64,000 nucleotides of DNA from Aquimarina sp. Aq107 (GCF_943733665.1 NZ_OX030782.1:4078501-4142500); one strand, 5' to 3'. Shown: positions 17,924 to 26,794, numbered from the stretch's first letter. Translations and numbers: made by a program. Notes: generated from the letters alone by a model not told the origin.

Positions 17924-19189
17924 TTAATCTGCTCTTAAAGCATCTATTGGTTTAGTTTTTATAGCTACTTGCGCTGGTACCAAACCTGCTAACAGCCCAC
18001 TAGAAATTAAAATTAACAAAGCTACGAAAACCACTGTAAGGTCCACACTAGGATTAGCAAACATGGTTTCATCACTTGCCGGCATTCCTTCTAACAGTTT
18101 ATTTACCAAAAATATAACACCTGTAGAAACAGCAATACCTGTCATTCCTGATATGATTGTTAGAAAAATAGATTCTAATAATATTTGCCCTCGCACGGAC
18201 CAAGGTGACGCTCCCAAAGCTCTACGAATACCAATTTCTTTGGTCCTCTCTTTTACTACAATCAGCATAATATTACTAATTCCAATGATCCCAGACAACA
18301 ACACTAAAGTTCCAACAAAATATGCTACTCCCCTAAGTGCTATAAAAAGTCCATTAATTTTGCTAAATTCTTCATACAAATCGAAATTTCCAACTGCTCT
18401 ATTATCTTCTGGGTGAATTGTATGATTCGTTTTCACAACATCGATAATACTTTTTTTAAGACTTGTAATTGAGTTATCATCCTCTGCGGTAATTGCCATC
18501 CAACCGACATTATCTGCACGATTAAAAGCTTGCGAAAAAGAAGTAAAAGGAACAAATATCTCTTTCTGACCTTGTTCACGGTCTCCATTATTAGATTTTT
18601 TCATGTAAGTTCCAATTACCATAAAACTTACTCCTTGTATTTTTATATACTCTCCTATTGGTTCTTCCCCAAATTTAAATAGCTCTTTCTTCACTCCTTC
18701 TCCAATTACTGCTACTTTTCTATTATTATCTATATCACCATAGTTAATAAACCTGCCAGAAGTAATTGTTATTGGATCTTGATTAATTATTTCTGGATAA
18801 TCTCCATATACATTGAATGCACCTGCATTAAGACCTCTAATAACATTGTTTGTCCCACCAAAACCTCCTAATTGGTTTCTGGGTGATATATATTTCAATC
18901 CAGGAACCTTTTCTCTAATAGAGCCAACATCTCCTATCTTAAAATTATATCTTCTCCCTTTTGGTAATCCTTTATATGGCTTAGAAGCAACTTGAGTCCA
19001 CATAAACATCGTATTAGTCGCTATATCTCCAAAACCGCGCTTAACACCATTTTCCAAACCTTTACCTGCTGCTAATAAAATAACAAGTATAAAAATCCCC
19101 CAAAACACTCCAAAAGCGGTAAGTAAAGTTCTAAACCAATTCGCTGTCAGCGCCTCTATAATTTCATTCCATCGATCTCTGTTAAACAT
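17924..19189 (-). CDS. MacB/FtsX-type ABC transporter permease, second subunit
   Basis: 421 residues. First transmembrane helix about 20-40, a large periplasmic MacB-type domain (about 50-275), then three helices with the coupling sequence VKERTKEIGIRRALGASPWSV typical of FtsX permeases. No ATPase domain. It starts one base after the stop of the first permease. The two permeases differ in sequence and probably form a heterodimer powered by the single ATPase. Confidence 0.92.
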   Translation of the reverse strand: MFNRDRWNEIIEALTANWFRTLLTAFGVFWGIFILVILLAAGKGLENGVKRGFGDIATNTMFMWTQVASKPYKGLPKGRRYNFKIGDVGSIREKVPGLKYISPRNQLGGFGGTNNVIRGLNAGAFNVYGDYPEIINQDPITITSGRFINYGDIDNNRKVAVIGEGVKKELFKFGEEPIGEYIKIQGVSFMVIGTYMKKSNNGDREQGQKEIFVPFTSFSQAFNRADNVGWMAITAEDDNSITSLKKSIIDVVKTNHTIHPEDNRAVGNFDLYEEFSKINGLFIALRGVAYFVGTLVLLSGIIGISNIMLIVVKERTKEIGIRRALGASPWSVRGQILLESIFLTIISGMTGIAVSTGVIFLVNKLLEGMPASDETMFANPSVDLTVVFVALLILISSGLLAGLVPAQVAIKTKPIDALRAD

Positions 19190-19190
19190 A

Positions 19191-20438
19191 TTATTCGTCT
19201 CTAAGTGCTACAATAGGTTTAATTTTTGCTGCTCTCCACGCTGGGAAGAAACCCGCAATTGCTCCTGCAAAAATCAATATAAATACAGTCGTCAAAGCAA
19301 CATTAAAATTCACGGACGGACTGGATATAAAATCTGTTTTGATCATTGGCCCTAACAACTCTAACAAGATCAATCCGAAGATCAATCCAGTAAATCCTGC
19401 AATCGCAGTCACAAATATGGCCTCGTGTAAGATCATACCTATTATTGAAGAAGGCATAGCTCCAATCGCTTTTCGAATACCAATTTCTTTAGTTCGTTCT
19501 TTAACAATGATAAGCATGATATTACTTACACCTACCACTCCTGCGATAATCGTACATACTCCTACCCACCAAAAGAAGGCTTTAATCATAAAAATCAGGC
19601 TGTAAAATCTTTTGGCTTGTTCTAAAGAATTACCTATACCGATAGCTCTTTCATCCGTAGGTGCAATTATATGTTTGTTTTTCAGATAAGTAGTTATCGT
19701 CGCAACGAACTCTTCGGACTTAGCAACCGCCGTTTCAAAATCTTTTTCAGGCTTTAAGGTATATGATAGATTATTAATATTCTGCCCTCTGTTAAATACT
19801 TGTTGAGCTGTGGTCGATGGAACAGAAACCTGTTCTTCTTCACGTTCACCACCTTTATCCGTATAAACCCCAACTACTTTAAACGGAATATCATTAAGCT
19901 TTATATATTTCCCAATAGGGTCTTCATCATTTTTAAATAAAGCTTCTTTTACTTTATTACCAATGGCTGCAATTTTGCCTTTTTCATTAATATCTTGCTG
20001 ATTAATGAATCTACCAGAAACCATTGATTGGTTTTCTATAAACTGAAAACCAGGAAAAATCCCTTCTATCCTATAGTTCCCAGATTCTTTTTTATAAGAA
20101 ATAACTGAACTCCATATTCTAACTCTAGAAGATTCATACTCTATAACATCCTCATTAGTTTTATGAATAAAATCAAAATCCTCATTAGTCATACTAAAAA
20201 ATCTACCTGGATTTAACCCTTTATACTCAACAGAAGTTGGTCTTGTCCAAACCCAAATACTATTGGATGCATCTCCCTCAAATTCTTGTGAAATTCCGTT
20301 TTGCATACCTTGGCCTACTCCAAGAAGAATTACTAGGATAAATATTCCTGAAGCAACAGAAAGTCCAGTCAAAAAAGTACGTAGTTTATTCTTGGCAATG
20401 GTATCAAATATTTCCTGCCAACGCTCTATATTAAACAT
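19191..20438 (-). CDS. MacB/FtsX-type ABC transporter permease, first subunit
   Basis: 415 residues with the same plan as its neighbour: helix about 20-40, periplasmic domain, three C-terminal helices and VKERTKEIGIRKAIGAMPSS. Its start overlaps the end of the ATPase gene by 8 bases, indicating translational coupling. Confidence 0.92.
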   Translation of the reverse strand: MFNIERWQEIFDTIAKNKLRTFLTGLSVASGIFILVILLGVGQGMQNGISQEFEGDASNSIWVWTRPTSVEYKGLNPGRFFSMTNEDFDFIHKTNEDVIEYESSRVRIWSSVISYKKESGNYRIEGIFPGFQFIENQSMVSGRFINQQDINEKGKIAAIGNKVKEALFKNDEDPIGKYIKLNDIPFKVVGVYTDKGGEREEEQVSVPSTTAQQVFNRGQNINNLSYTLKPEKDFETAVAKSEEFVATITTYLKNKHIIAPTDERAIGIGNSLEQAKRFYSLIFMIKAFFWWVGVCTIIAGVVGVSNIMLIIVKERTKEIGIRKAIGAMPSSIIGMILHEAIFVTAIAGFTGLIFGLILLELLGPMIKTDFISSPSVNFNVALTTVFILIFAGAIAGFFPAWRAAKIKPIVALRDE

Positions 20439-21132
20439 ATGAATTTGCTCTTACTTGTTCTACTATTCCGTCATCTATGATAAGACCATCTTTAAGATTT
20501 ACGATTCGCTTACTCATATGAGCTATATCTTCTTCATGGGTAACAATCAAAATGGTTTTTCCTTCATCATTAATTCCTTGAATCAATTCCATTACTTCAT
20601 AGGAAGTTTTTGTATCAAGTGCACCAGTTGGCTCATCCGCTAATAAAACTTTTGGTTCCGAAGCTAAGGCTCTAGCGATTGCAACACGTTGTTTTTGTCC
20701 TCCTGATAATTCATTAGGAAGGTGAGTTGCCCAATCTGCTAAACCAACTTTTTCTAAATAGTGAAGTGCTTTATCTGTTCTTTCCTTTCTCTTAATACCC
20801 TGATAATACAATGGCATTGCTACATTATCTAGTGCATTTTTATAATTAATAAGATTGAATGATTGAAATATAAACCCTAAGAATTTATTCCTATACCTAG
20901 CTGCTATTTTTTCATTCAAGTCTTTAATAGGAATGTTATCCAAAAAATAACTTCCTGTATCCGCTTCATCTAACATTCCAAGAATATTAAGCAACGTAGA
21001 TTTTCCAGAACCCGAGGATCCCATAATAGCTACAAGCTCACCTTCTTTAACATTAAAATTGATTCCCTTAAGGACATGAAGGGAATTGCTTCCCATTTGG
21101 TAAGATTTATGTAAGTCTTTGATTTCAATCAT
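20431..21132 (-). CDS. ABC transporter ATP-binding protein (MacB/LolD type)
   Basis: 233 residues. Walker A GSSGSGKST (38-46), Q-loop FQSFNLI, signature LSGGQKQRVAIARAL, Walker B VLLADEPTGALD and the H-loop VTHEEDIA. Length and motifs fit the MacB/LolD/FtsE subfamily, mechanotransmission-type exporters. First gene of the operon ATPase-permease-permease-MFP-TolC-MFP-tsaB. Its upstream region carries a cluster of inverted repeats (21187-21298). The substrate is unknown: lipoprotein, peptide, drug or toxin export are all possible for the family. Confidence 0.94.
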   Translation of the reverse strand: MIEIKDLHKSYQMGSNSLHVLKGINFNVKEGELVAIMGSSGSGKSTLLNILGMLDEADTGSYFLDNIPIKDLNEKIAARYRNKFLGFIFQSFNLINYKNALDNVAMPLYYQGIKRKERTDKALHYLEKVGLADWATHLPNELSGGQKQRVAIARALASEPKVLLADEPTGALDTKTSYEVMELIQGINDEGKTILIVTHEEDIAHMSKRIVNLKDGLIIDDGIVEQVRANSYV

Positions 21133-21186
21133 AATACTAGATTAAGATTTAATAGACATCAAATGATGCCAGCTTCAATTTAAAAC

Positions 21187-21298
21187 AAGACTTACACTAT
21201 ACGGTGTAATACATTATAATTGATGAATTTCTAGTCTCCCCTCTAGAAATAATTTAAATTGGTTAGTGTAGTCTTATACCATAAGACTTCTCCTACAC
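21187..21298. repeat. Cluster of inverted repeats upstream of the ABC exporter operon
   Basis: Three separate palindromes lie in 112 bases: TTACAC..GTGTAA (21192-21209); ATTTCTAG..CTAGAAAT (21227-21250, 8-base loop); and GTCTTAT-ACC-ATAAGAC (21271-21287), enclosed by GTGTA and TACAC. The block AAGACTT-3 bases-CTAYAC occurs twice in the same orientation (21187-21202 and 21283-21298). Could be a regulator operator, a structured leader, or a terminator for the upstream gene; there is no clear T run. Confidence 0.6.
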
Positions 21299-21367
21299 CA
21301 CATTCGTTACACTTCAATATGTTATGAATATGTTAAAGATTTAAAATCAAGAAAAATTAAAATAAAA

Positions 21368-21592
21368 TCAGTCTTTGATCGGCTTCTTTTTATTTCTGTA
21401 AATGAAGTACCCTACAACTCCAATAAGAACATAAGGAACAATCATTAAATACACGATTCCATTGTTAATTCCTTTAGCCGTGTTTTGCCCTTCTTCACTT
21501 TCTAATACCGCTCTGCACATAGCACATTGCGCATCCATTGAAACTGTAAAGAATAACAATAAAACTAATATGTAGAATATTTTTGTTCTCAT
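21368..21592 (-). CDS. Small membrane protein with a CxxC motif
   Basis: 74 residues. A signal-like first helix ends at DAQ (about residue 21), followed at once by CAMC, then a short acidic segment and one transmembrane helix (about 45-66) with a basic cytoplasmic tail. The mature protein would expose CxxC on the periplasmic side. The last gene of the Sco/DUF420 group, 45 bases downstream of DUF420. I do not know a function; a copper or thiol role in oxidase assembly is only suggested by the neighbours. Confidence 0.72.
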   Translation of the reverse strand: MRTKIFYILVLLLFFTVSMDAQCAMCRAVLESEEGQNTAKGINNGIVYLMIVPYVLIGVVGYFIYRNKKKPIKD

Positions 21593-21637
21593 TTTGAAAT
21601 ATTACCTAAGTGAATATGATCAATTAGACTTTTAAAT

Positions 21638-22183
21638 TTACGTATAATATGGTGAAATCATCAAATAAACTATTACCCCAGTAATTGCTACATATAACCA
21701 TATCGGAAATGTAATTTTTGCAATTTTTCGATGTCTATCAAAGTTTTTAGCCAAAGCTCTAACATATGTTATTAAAACAAATGGGATCACAACAATAGAT
21801 AAAACTATATGTGTAATTAATATAAAATAGTAAACATATTTAATCAATCCTTCTCCTCCAAACTTTGTAGAATCACTTGTCATATGATATGCTACATACA
21901 TTACTAAAAACAAGACTGAACATGTAATCGCAAATTTCATGAGATTTTCATGTAATTGTAACTTCTTATTTTTAATAGCCCAAAGTGCTGCTATAAGAAC
22001 CACAGCAGTCAATCCATTTATACTCGCATAAATTGGTGGTAAAAAGGTAAGTGGTTCAACATCATAACCCAATTTACGAAGGTTTACACCAAATAGAGCT
22101 GCTACAGCTAACGGTATTACGATTGACAATATAATAATCCATTTATTATATTTTTTTTCTACCTCAGAAGTACTTTTACTCAT
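21638..22183 (-). CDS. DUF420 family membrane protein, cytochrome oxidase-associated
   Basis: 181 residues with about five transmembrane helices (about 13-31, 43-63, 76-96, 113-135, 152-175) and histidines near membrane ends (the YHMTS and HIVLSIV regions). DUF420 proteins are repeatedly found beside Sco1 and haem-copper oxidase genes and resemble CtaM-like assembly factors. Overlaps the end of sco by 8 bases, so it is translationally coupled. Confidence 0.85.
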   Translation of the reverse strand: MSKSTSEVEKKYNKWIIILSIVIPLAVAALFGVNLRKLGYDVEPLTFLPPIYASINGLTAVVLIAALWAIKNKKLQLHENLMKFAITCSVLFLVMYVAYHMTSDSTKFGGEGLIKYVYYFILITHIVLSIVVIPFVLITYVRALAKNFDRHRKIAKITFPIWLYVAITGVIVYLMISPYYT

Positions 22184-22910
22184 TTTCTTTTAATAACTTT
22201 TTAATATCCTCCAATAGGACCGTTACCTGTTCTTCTTCTCCGTTTTCGTCCTTTTTTTCCTCAACTCCGATAGTTCCTCGATAATAAATGATAGGATTGC
22301 CCGAAGCATCATAACGCGATCTAATGTAACCTTCTTGATCTATTAGTGCAAAATATCCATTATGTTCAAATCCTCCTGGAACCTCTGGGTTTTCTGCGGC
22401 ATAAATATTAAAACCAGCATTAGCCAATTCATATAAATCTTCTCGCTCTCCTGTAAGCAGATGCCAGTCTGGATTCACTATCCCATAATTCTCTGCATAT
22501 TTTTTAAGAATCCGTGGTGTATCTCTTTTGGGGTTAATCGTAAAAGATGCAACTCCAAAATTTTGATAATCTTTAAGTTTATTTTGCAAATAAACCAGAT
22601 TGCGACTCATTTTTGGACAGATAGTAGGACAGCTGGTAAAGAAAAAGTCTACTACATACACCTTTCCTTTATAATCATGATTAGTAATTAGTAAACTATC
22701 TTGATTTAAAAATGCAAATTCTGGAACTTTTCTAGGCTTACCATTAATCTTTATGTATGAAAGCTTTTCATTAGCCACAGGATTATCAGCACTCATTCTA
22801 TCATTTTTAACAATAGAAGTATCTTTTACTCTATTTACAATTTTAGGAATAAAAATGATCCCAAAAATCAAAATTATAAATGATATACCTACATATGAAT
22901 ATTTTTTCAT
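22176..22910 (-). CDS. Sco1/SenC copper chaperone
   Basis: 244 residues. N-terminal membrane anchor (about 5-25), then a thioredoxin-like domain with the copper site TSCPTICPKM (CxxxC) and the distal histidine in GGFEHNGYFALID. Delivers copper to, or reduces, the CuA site of oxidase subunit II (encoded at 53261-54337). Its C-terminus carries an extra Glu-rich region. It lies 3 bases after the cysteine-less Sco-like gene and overlaps DUF420. Confidence 0.94.
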   Translation of the reverse strand: MKKYSYVGISFIILIFGIIFIPKIVNRVKDTSIVKNDRMSADNPVANEKLSYIKINGKPRKVPEFAFLNQDSLLITNHDYKGKVYVVDFFFTSCPTICPKMSRNLVYLQNKLKDYQNFGVASFTINPKRDTPRILKKYAENYGIVNPDWHLLTGEREDLYELANAGFNIYAAENPEVPGGFEHNGYFALIDQEGYIRSRYDASGNPIIYYRGTIGVEEKKDENGEEEQVTVLLEDIKKLLKENE

Positions 22911-22913
22911 CCT

Positions 22914-23567
22914 TTATTTTTCTTTTCGATCTGCTTTATATTTCTTAAGAGCTAAACGGTACTCAGCTAAAATAACTTTTACATCATCAACCATTACATT
23001 ATTTAAATCAGCAACAGAACTCGTATCATACCCATAAACCTCTAATTCATTTTTCTCTTGATTCTCTTCTCTACCCCTTAGATTTACATTCTTATCTATA
23101 ATAAAAACAAAATTAGAAGCATTTTTTTGATTGAGTTTATAAGGCGTCTGAAGTCCTTTAAACAATCGTTGTACACTCTCAGGCGTTCCGAAAACAAATT
23201 TCCAACCGGATACATCAGTAATGTCATCTAACTCTTCTAAAAGATCTTTTACTGCATTCTCGCTACCATATGGCAATACCATTACTAATTGAAAATCCCT
23301 GAATTCGCGATTTTTATTATAAATCTTTTGATTTAAATTAAAAACATTTCCTTTTTTATCCTGAATATCTTCTCCAAAAAAACCTAATATTGTAATCTTA
23401 TCTTCTAATGTAATTTGTTCTCCTGTAAGGCTTTCAAAATCGTCCAAATTTCCTATAGACTCTTTTAGCACAGGAAGTTTAGAAAAATTATCAACTGCTG
23501 AAGCAAAAAACAGATACATCACTATTGGTAGTATAAACAGTATTCCAAGAACTAAAAATTTTTTCAT
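22914..23567 (-). CDS. Cysteine-less Sco-like / thioredoxin-fold membrane-anchored protein
   Basis: 217 residues. N-terminal anchor (about 4-25). The remainder follows the Sco order: ITILGFFGEDI where Sco has VVDFFFTSC, a helix, LVMVLPYGSE, GWKFVFGTPESVQRLFKGL as in WHLLTGEREDLYELA, then NFVFIIDKNVNLRGR as in YFALIDQEGYIRSR. It contains no cysteine at all and lacks the Sco histidine. It sits 3 bases upstream of sco. I infer a degenerate Sco paralogue with a structural or chaperone role; not proven. Confidence 0.68.
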   Translation of the reverse strand: MKKFLVLGILFILPIVMYLFFASAVDNFSKLPVLKESIGNLDDFESLTGEQITLEDKITILGFFGEDIQDKKGNVFNLNQKIYNKNREFRDFQLVMVLPYGSENAVKDLLEELDDITDVSGWKFVFGTPESVQRLFKGLQTPYKLNQKNASNFVFIIDKNVNLRGREENQEKNELEVYGYDTSSVADLNNVMVDDVKVILAEYRLALKKYKADRKEK

Positions 23568-23601
23568 TAAATCGTTTACTTTACTTCGATTACAAAAATA
23601 A

Positions 23602-23630
23602 AAAAGACGGCTGAAAACAACCGTCTTTTA
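23602..23630 (-). terminator. Terminator or attenuator after the oxidase subunit IV gene
   Basis: Stem AAAGACGG / CCGTCTTT with a ten-base loop and, on the minus strand, a T-rich tail. It separates cyoE-cox3-cox3-ctaF from the sco group. Confidence 0.78.
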
Positions 23631-23677
23631 CTATCTTTTATTATGCTTTTAACTTAAAAACACAAACGGATTTTAAA

Positions 23678-24037
23678 TTAAAAGTCCCAGCTTTTGTGTC
23701 CAGCTTTAAATACTTCATAAATATAATCACCTTCTGTTAATAATATAAATATTAAATAACTGATAAGGAATACTGCTGTCCATACTACCGCTCTACGCAA
23801 ACCTTTAGTTTCACCTTCCATATGCATAAAAGACCAAGTAATATAATACGCTTTATATATTGTAAGAATTATGAAAATCCAATTAAGCAATTTCATACTA
23901 ATTACCGTAGTTTCTATTAAAAATGCGGGTTTAATAATTCCCAAAATTACTTCTACTATCGTAACTACAGATAATAAAATAAATACTTTCCAGATTTTAG
24001 CCGTATTCGATTCGTGATGTGCTGTATCGTGTGCCAT
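23678..24037 (-). CDS. Cytochrome c oxidase subunit IV (CtaF-like)
   Basis: 119 residues with three transmembrane helices (about 16-36, 45-66, 83-105) and an N-terminal His-containing segment (MAHDTAHHES). The segment ...WIFIILTIYKAYYITWSFMHMEGE matches prokaryotic subunit IV, where a MHL/MHM motif ends the second helix. 27 bases downstream of the long subunit III gene and in the same transcript. Confidence 0.88.
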   Translation of the reverse strand: MAHDTAHHESNTAKIWKVFILLSVVTIVEVILGIIKPAFLIETTVISMKLLNWIFIILTIYKAYYITWSFMHMEGETKGLRRAVVWTAVFLISYLIFILLTEGDYIYEVFKAGHKSWDF

Positions 24038-24064
24038 AATATCTATTATAAATTCTTTTAATTA

Positions 24065-25048
24065 TTAAACTAGGTAGAAGAATGTAAATACAAATACCCA
24101 AACTAAATCTACAAAGTGCCAATAAAGACCTACTTTTTCGACCATTTCATAGTTCTTCCTTCTTTCGTATGTTCCTAAAATCACATTAAAAAATATGATG
24201 ATATTAATTACAACACCCGATAATACGTGAAATCCGTGAAATCCAGTAATAAAGAAAAAGAAGTTAGCAAATAATGGTGTTCCATATTCGTTATGAACTA
24301 GGTTAGCTCCTTCTACAACACCAACAGCATCCGTATTTAATCTTCGTAAAGACTCTTCTCTAGATAATATTGTTTTTTCTCCTTTTTCAGTAAGTATCTG
24401 TGTTCTTATCAGAAGGTCACTTCTTTTAGAAAAGCCAGCTCTGATCTCATCAACCGTATATGTAGGTAGTGTTCCTTCCTTATCGTACCAAACACCCAAT
24501 TTACTTTCGTGTTGCAGTCTTTCCTTGTGATTATCTACGACAGCAATATCGTGCAATGCAACTCTATGTCCATCCTTATCAACAAATTGCAGTATTTGAC
24601 CACCTTTTGTTTCGATAGCACCATATTCTCCTTTAATGAAGTTTTTCCACTCCCAGGCCTGTGAACCAACAAAAATAGCTCCTCCAATAATAGTAAGGAA
24701 CATATATAGTATCACTTTCTTTTGTTTCATTTGATGACCTGCATCAACTGCTAGCACCATAGTTACAGAAGAAAATATCAGGATAAATGTCATCAATGCA
24801 ACATAGTACATCGGTGCATCTACACCATGAAGAAACGGGAAGTGATTAAACACTTCATCCGCTATTGGCCATGAATCAATAAATTTAAATCTTGAAAAAC
24901 CGTAAGCAGCAAGAAACCCAGAGAATGTAAGCGCATCAGACAGGATAAAAAACCACATCATCATCTTACCATAACTCGCCTTGAGTGGTTGATTGCCTCC
25001 GCCCCAAGTTTTACCTTCTGTACCTGTATTAGTAACAGCTGTTTCCAT
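24065..25048 (-). CDS. Cytochrome c oxidase subunit III with large soluble insert
   Basis: 327 residues versus about 190-270 for the family. Helices at about 28-50, 80-102, 113-132, then a charged soluble insert of about 115 residues (140-255), then the family segment FFFFITGFHGFHVLSGVV and the last helix (WHFVDLVWVFVFTFFYLV). The insert contains no transmembrane stretch and no cysteines. Lies 48 bases after the shorter subunit III gene. Both subunit III proteins probably belong to the one aa3 oxidase, but which is used is not evident. Confidence 0.9.
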   Translation of the reverse strand: METAVTNTGTEGKTWGGGNQPLKASYGKMMMWFFILSDALTFSGFLAAYGFSRFKFIDSWPIADEVFNHFPFLHGVDAPMYYVALMTFILIFSSVTMVLAVDAGHQMKQKKVILYMFLTIIGGAIFVGSQAWEWKNFIKGEYGAIETKGGQILQFVDKDGHRVALHDIAVVDNHKERLQHESKLGVWYDKEGTLPTYTVDEIRAGFSKRSDLLIRTQILTEKGEKTILSREESLRRLNTDAVGVVEGANLVHNEYGTPLFANFFFFITGFHGFHVLSGVVINIIIFFNVILGTYERRKNYEMVEKVGLYWHFVDLVWVFVFTFFYLV

Positions 25049-25096
25049 ATAAAGAATTTGGTATTGTTAAATTTTCCACAAAAGTAATCAATTTTA

Positions 25097-25678
25097 TTAT
25101 CTCACGAAATATAAAAATAAAAAGAGATAAACCCATAAAACATCTACGAAATGCCAATACATAGCACCAAGTTCTAAACCAAGGGTTTGCCCTCTTTTAT
25201 ACTTTTGTTTAAAATGATTATAAATTACGACTAAAAGTACTAGTAGCCCAACAATTACGTGAACTATATGTAATACTACAATGATATACAAAAAAGTTGG
25301 AACAATATTCGCAGAGGGCCCTGTAAAATAATAACCCTGTGACATAATATCTTCAAAGCCTTGAAACTGCATAAAAACAAACAGCACTCCTAAACCAAAT
25401 GTAGCTAACAATAAGAATGTTGCTAAACCTCGGTTTTCATTATCAATAGCCTTTTTGGAAAGAAAAAAGGATATACTACTAGTTATAATTACCAATACGC
25501 TTAAAATAAAAGCATTTGGAAAAACTAAGTCCGTTAACCAATCTTCCCTTGTTTTACTTACTACATAAGCACTAGTAAGGCCAGCAAATGTCATGGTCAT
25601 GCTAATCATAGCAAACCACATCATGGTCTTTTTTGCTCTTTTTTGTTTTTCGCTTGTTGTTCCTTGGGTTAAATCCAT
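25097..25678 (-). CDS. Cytochrome c oxidase subunit III, short form
   Basis: 193 residues, five transmembrane helices, ending ...GLELGAMYWHFVDVLWVYLFLFLYFVR as in haem-copper oxidase subunit III (WHFVD motif). Its start overlaps the end of cyoE by 10 bases, so it is translationally coupled. The N-terminus is Lys-rich and cytoplasmic. Confidence 0.92.
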   Translation of the reverse strand: MDLTQGTTSEKQKRAKKTMMWFAMISMTMTFAGLTSAYVVSKTREDWLTDLVFPNAFILSVLVIITSSISFFLSKKAIDNENRGLATFLLLATFGLGVLFVFMQFQGFEDIMSQGYYFTGPSANIVPTFLYIIVVLHIVHVIVGLLVLLVVIYNHFKQKYKRGQTLGLELGAMYWHFVDVLWVYLFLFLYFVR

Positions 25679-26580
25679 GCACGAATAAATTTATCTGCTA
25701 CATATATAATCTGCAACAATGTAATATAAGACACACTAGCTAACATTAATTGTTTTGCTGTTTTAGCATCTCTGACTTTATATAAACGAATTGCATATCG
25801 CAATAAAAAAGCTCCTAATATTAGTATCAAAACTCCCGAAACAGGAGTAATATATAATTTGCCAGTAACACCAAATACTGGTATTAGTGAAGTTACTACT
25901 GTCCAAACAGTATATATAACAATCTGCGTTGCTGTACTTTTATCCCTTTTACCGGTAGGCAACATAAAGAAACCTCCTTTTTTATAATCATCAAACAAGA
26001 ACCAACCTATTGCCCAAAAATGAGGAAATTGCCAAAAAAATTGTATCATAAACAGGGTGCCAGGTTCTATTCCAAAATCATTAGTAGCTGCAACCCAACC
26101 TAACATAAACGGAATAGCACCAGGAATAGCGCCTACAAACACAGATAAAGGGGTTTTAGTTTTTAAAGGGGTATATAGACTTACATAAATAAATATAGAA
26201 ATCGCACCAAACATTGCTGTTTGAGGATTAATAAAATACAACACAGAAATACCAGAAATAGTAAAAACCGCAGCTATAATAAACGCAGTATTAACAGACA
26301 TTCTTCCAGATGGAATAGGTCTATTTTTAGTCCGATCCATTAAAACATCTAAATCTCTCTCTATAATTTGATTAAAGGCATTAGAAGCTCCAACCATAAA
26401 ATACCCTCCTATTGATAAAAGTACCAGTGTACTCCAAGAAATAGTATCTACTCCTAAAAGATAACCAGCTACAGAGGAGAACACTACACTTAATGCCAAA
26501 CGCATTTTAGTGATCTCTTTAAAATCCTGAATAACAGAAACTTTGGCAGTATCGACTTGGGTTATACTCAAATTTTGCAC
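25669..26580 (-). CDS. cyoE: Protohaem IX farnesyltransferase (haem O synthase)
   Basis: 303 residues, about nine transmembrane helices. UbiA-family aspartate motif NAFNQIIERDLDVLMDRTKNRPIPSGRM (about 87-114, here split as NxxxDxxxD) and the second loop with DDYKKGGFFMLP. Adds farnesyl to haem B to make haem O on the way to haem A. First gene of the cyoE-cox3-cox3-ctaF run, with a good promoter 32 bases upstream of the start. Confidence 0.94.
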   Translation of the reverse strand: MQNLSITQVDTAKVSVIQDFKEITKMRLALSVVFSSVAGYLLGVDTISWSTLVLLSIGGYFMVGASNAFNQIIERDLDVLMDRTKNRPIPSGRMSVNTAFIIAAVFTISGISVLYFINPQTAMFGAISIFIYVSLYTPLKTKTPLSVFVGAIPGAIPFMLGWVAATNDFGIEPGTLFMIQFFWQFPHFWAIGWFLFDDYKKGGFFMLPTGKRDKSTATQIVIYTVWTVVTSLIPVFGVTGKLYITPVSGVLILILGAFLLRYAIRLYKVRDAKTAKQLMLASVSYITLLQIIYVADKFIRAWI

Positions 26581-26611
26581 GTTAACTAAATGTCTTTTTA
26601 AAAAAGTTGTG

Positions 26612-26642
26612 CAAAGATATGCCTTAAATGGATTATAGACAA
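26612..26642 (-). promoter_or_regulatory. Promoter of the cyoE-cox3 operon
   Basis: On the minus strand: TTG at -33, a 20-base spacer, then TATCTTTG, an exact match to TANNTTTG. It is 32 bases upstream of the cyoE start. Confidence 0.55.
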
Positions 26643-26762
26643 CTTATAACTATTTATAATTCACCTTTTAACAACTGTTTTATCTTAACATAGTCATTTA
26701 ACCTTAATTAAAAGACTAATTATGAAGCAAGATTAACTTTTAGAAAAAATACACTTTTAAAG

Positions 26763-26794
26763 AAAACCCATCTATCCAAGACAAATGGGTTTTT
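26763..26794. terminator. Hairpin after the TonB-like gene
   Basis: AAAACCCAT / ATGGGTTTT with a 13-base loop, just beyond the stop of the minus-strand TonB-like gene at 26800. T-rich on both strands. Confidence 0.65.
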
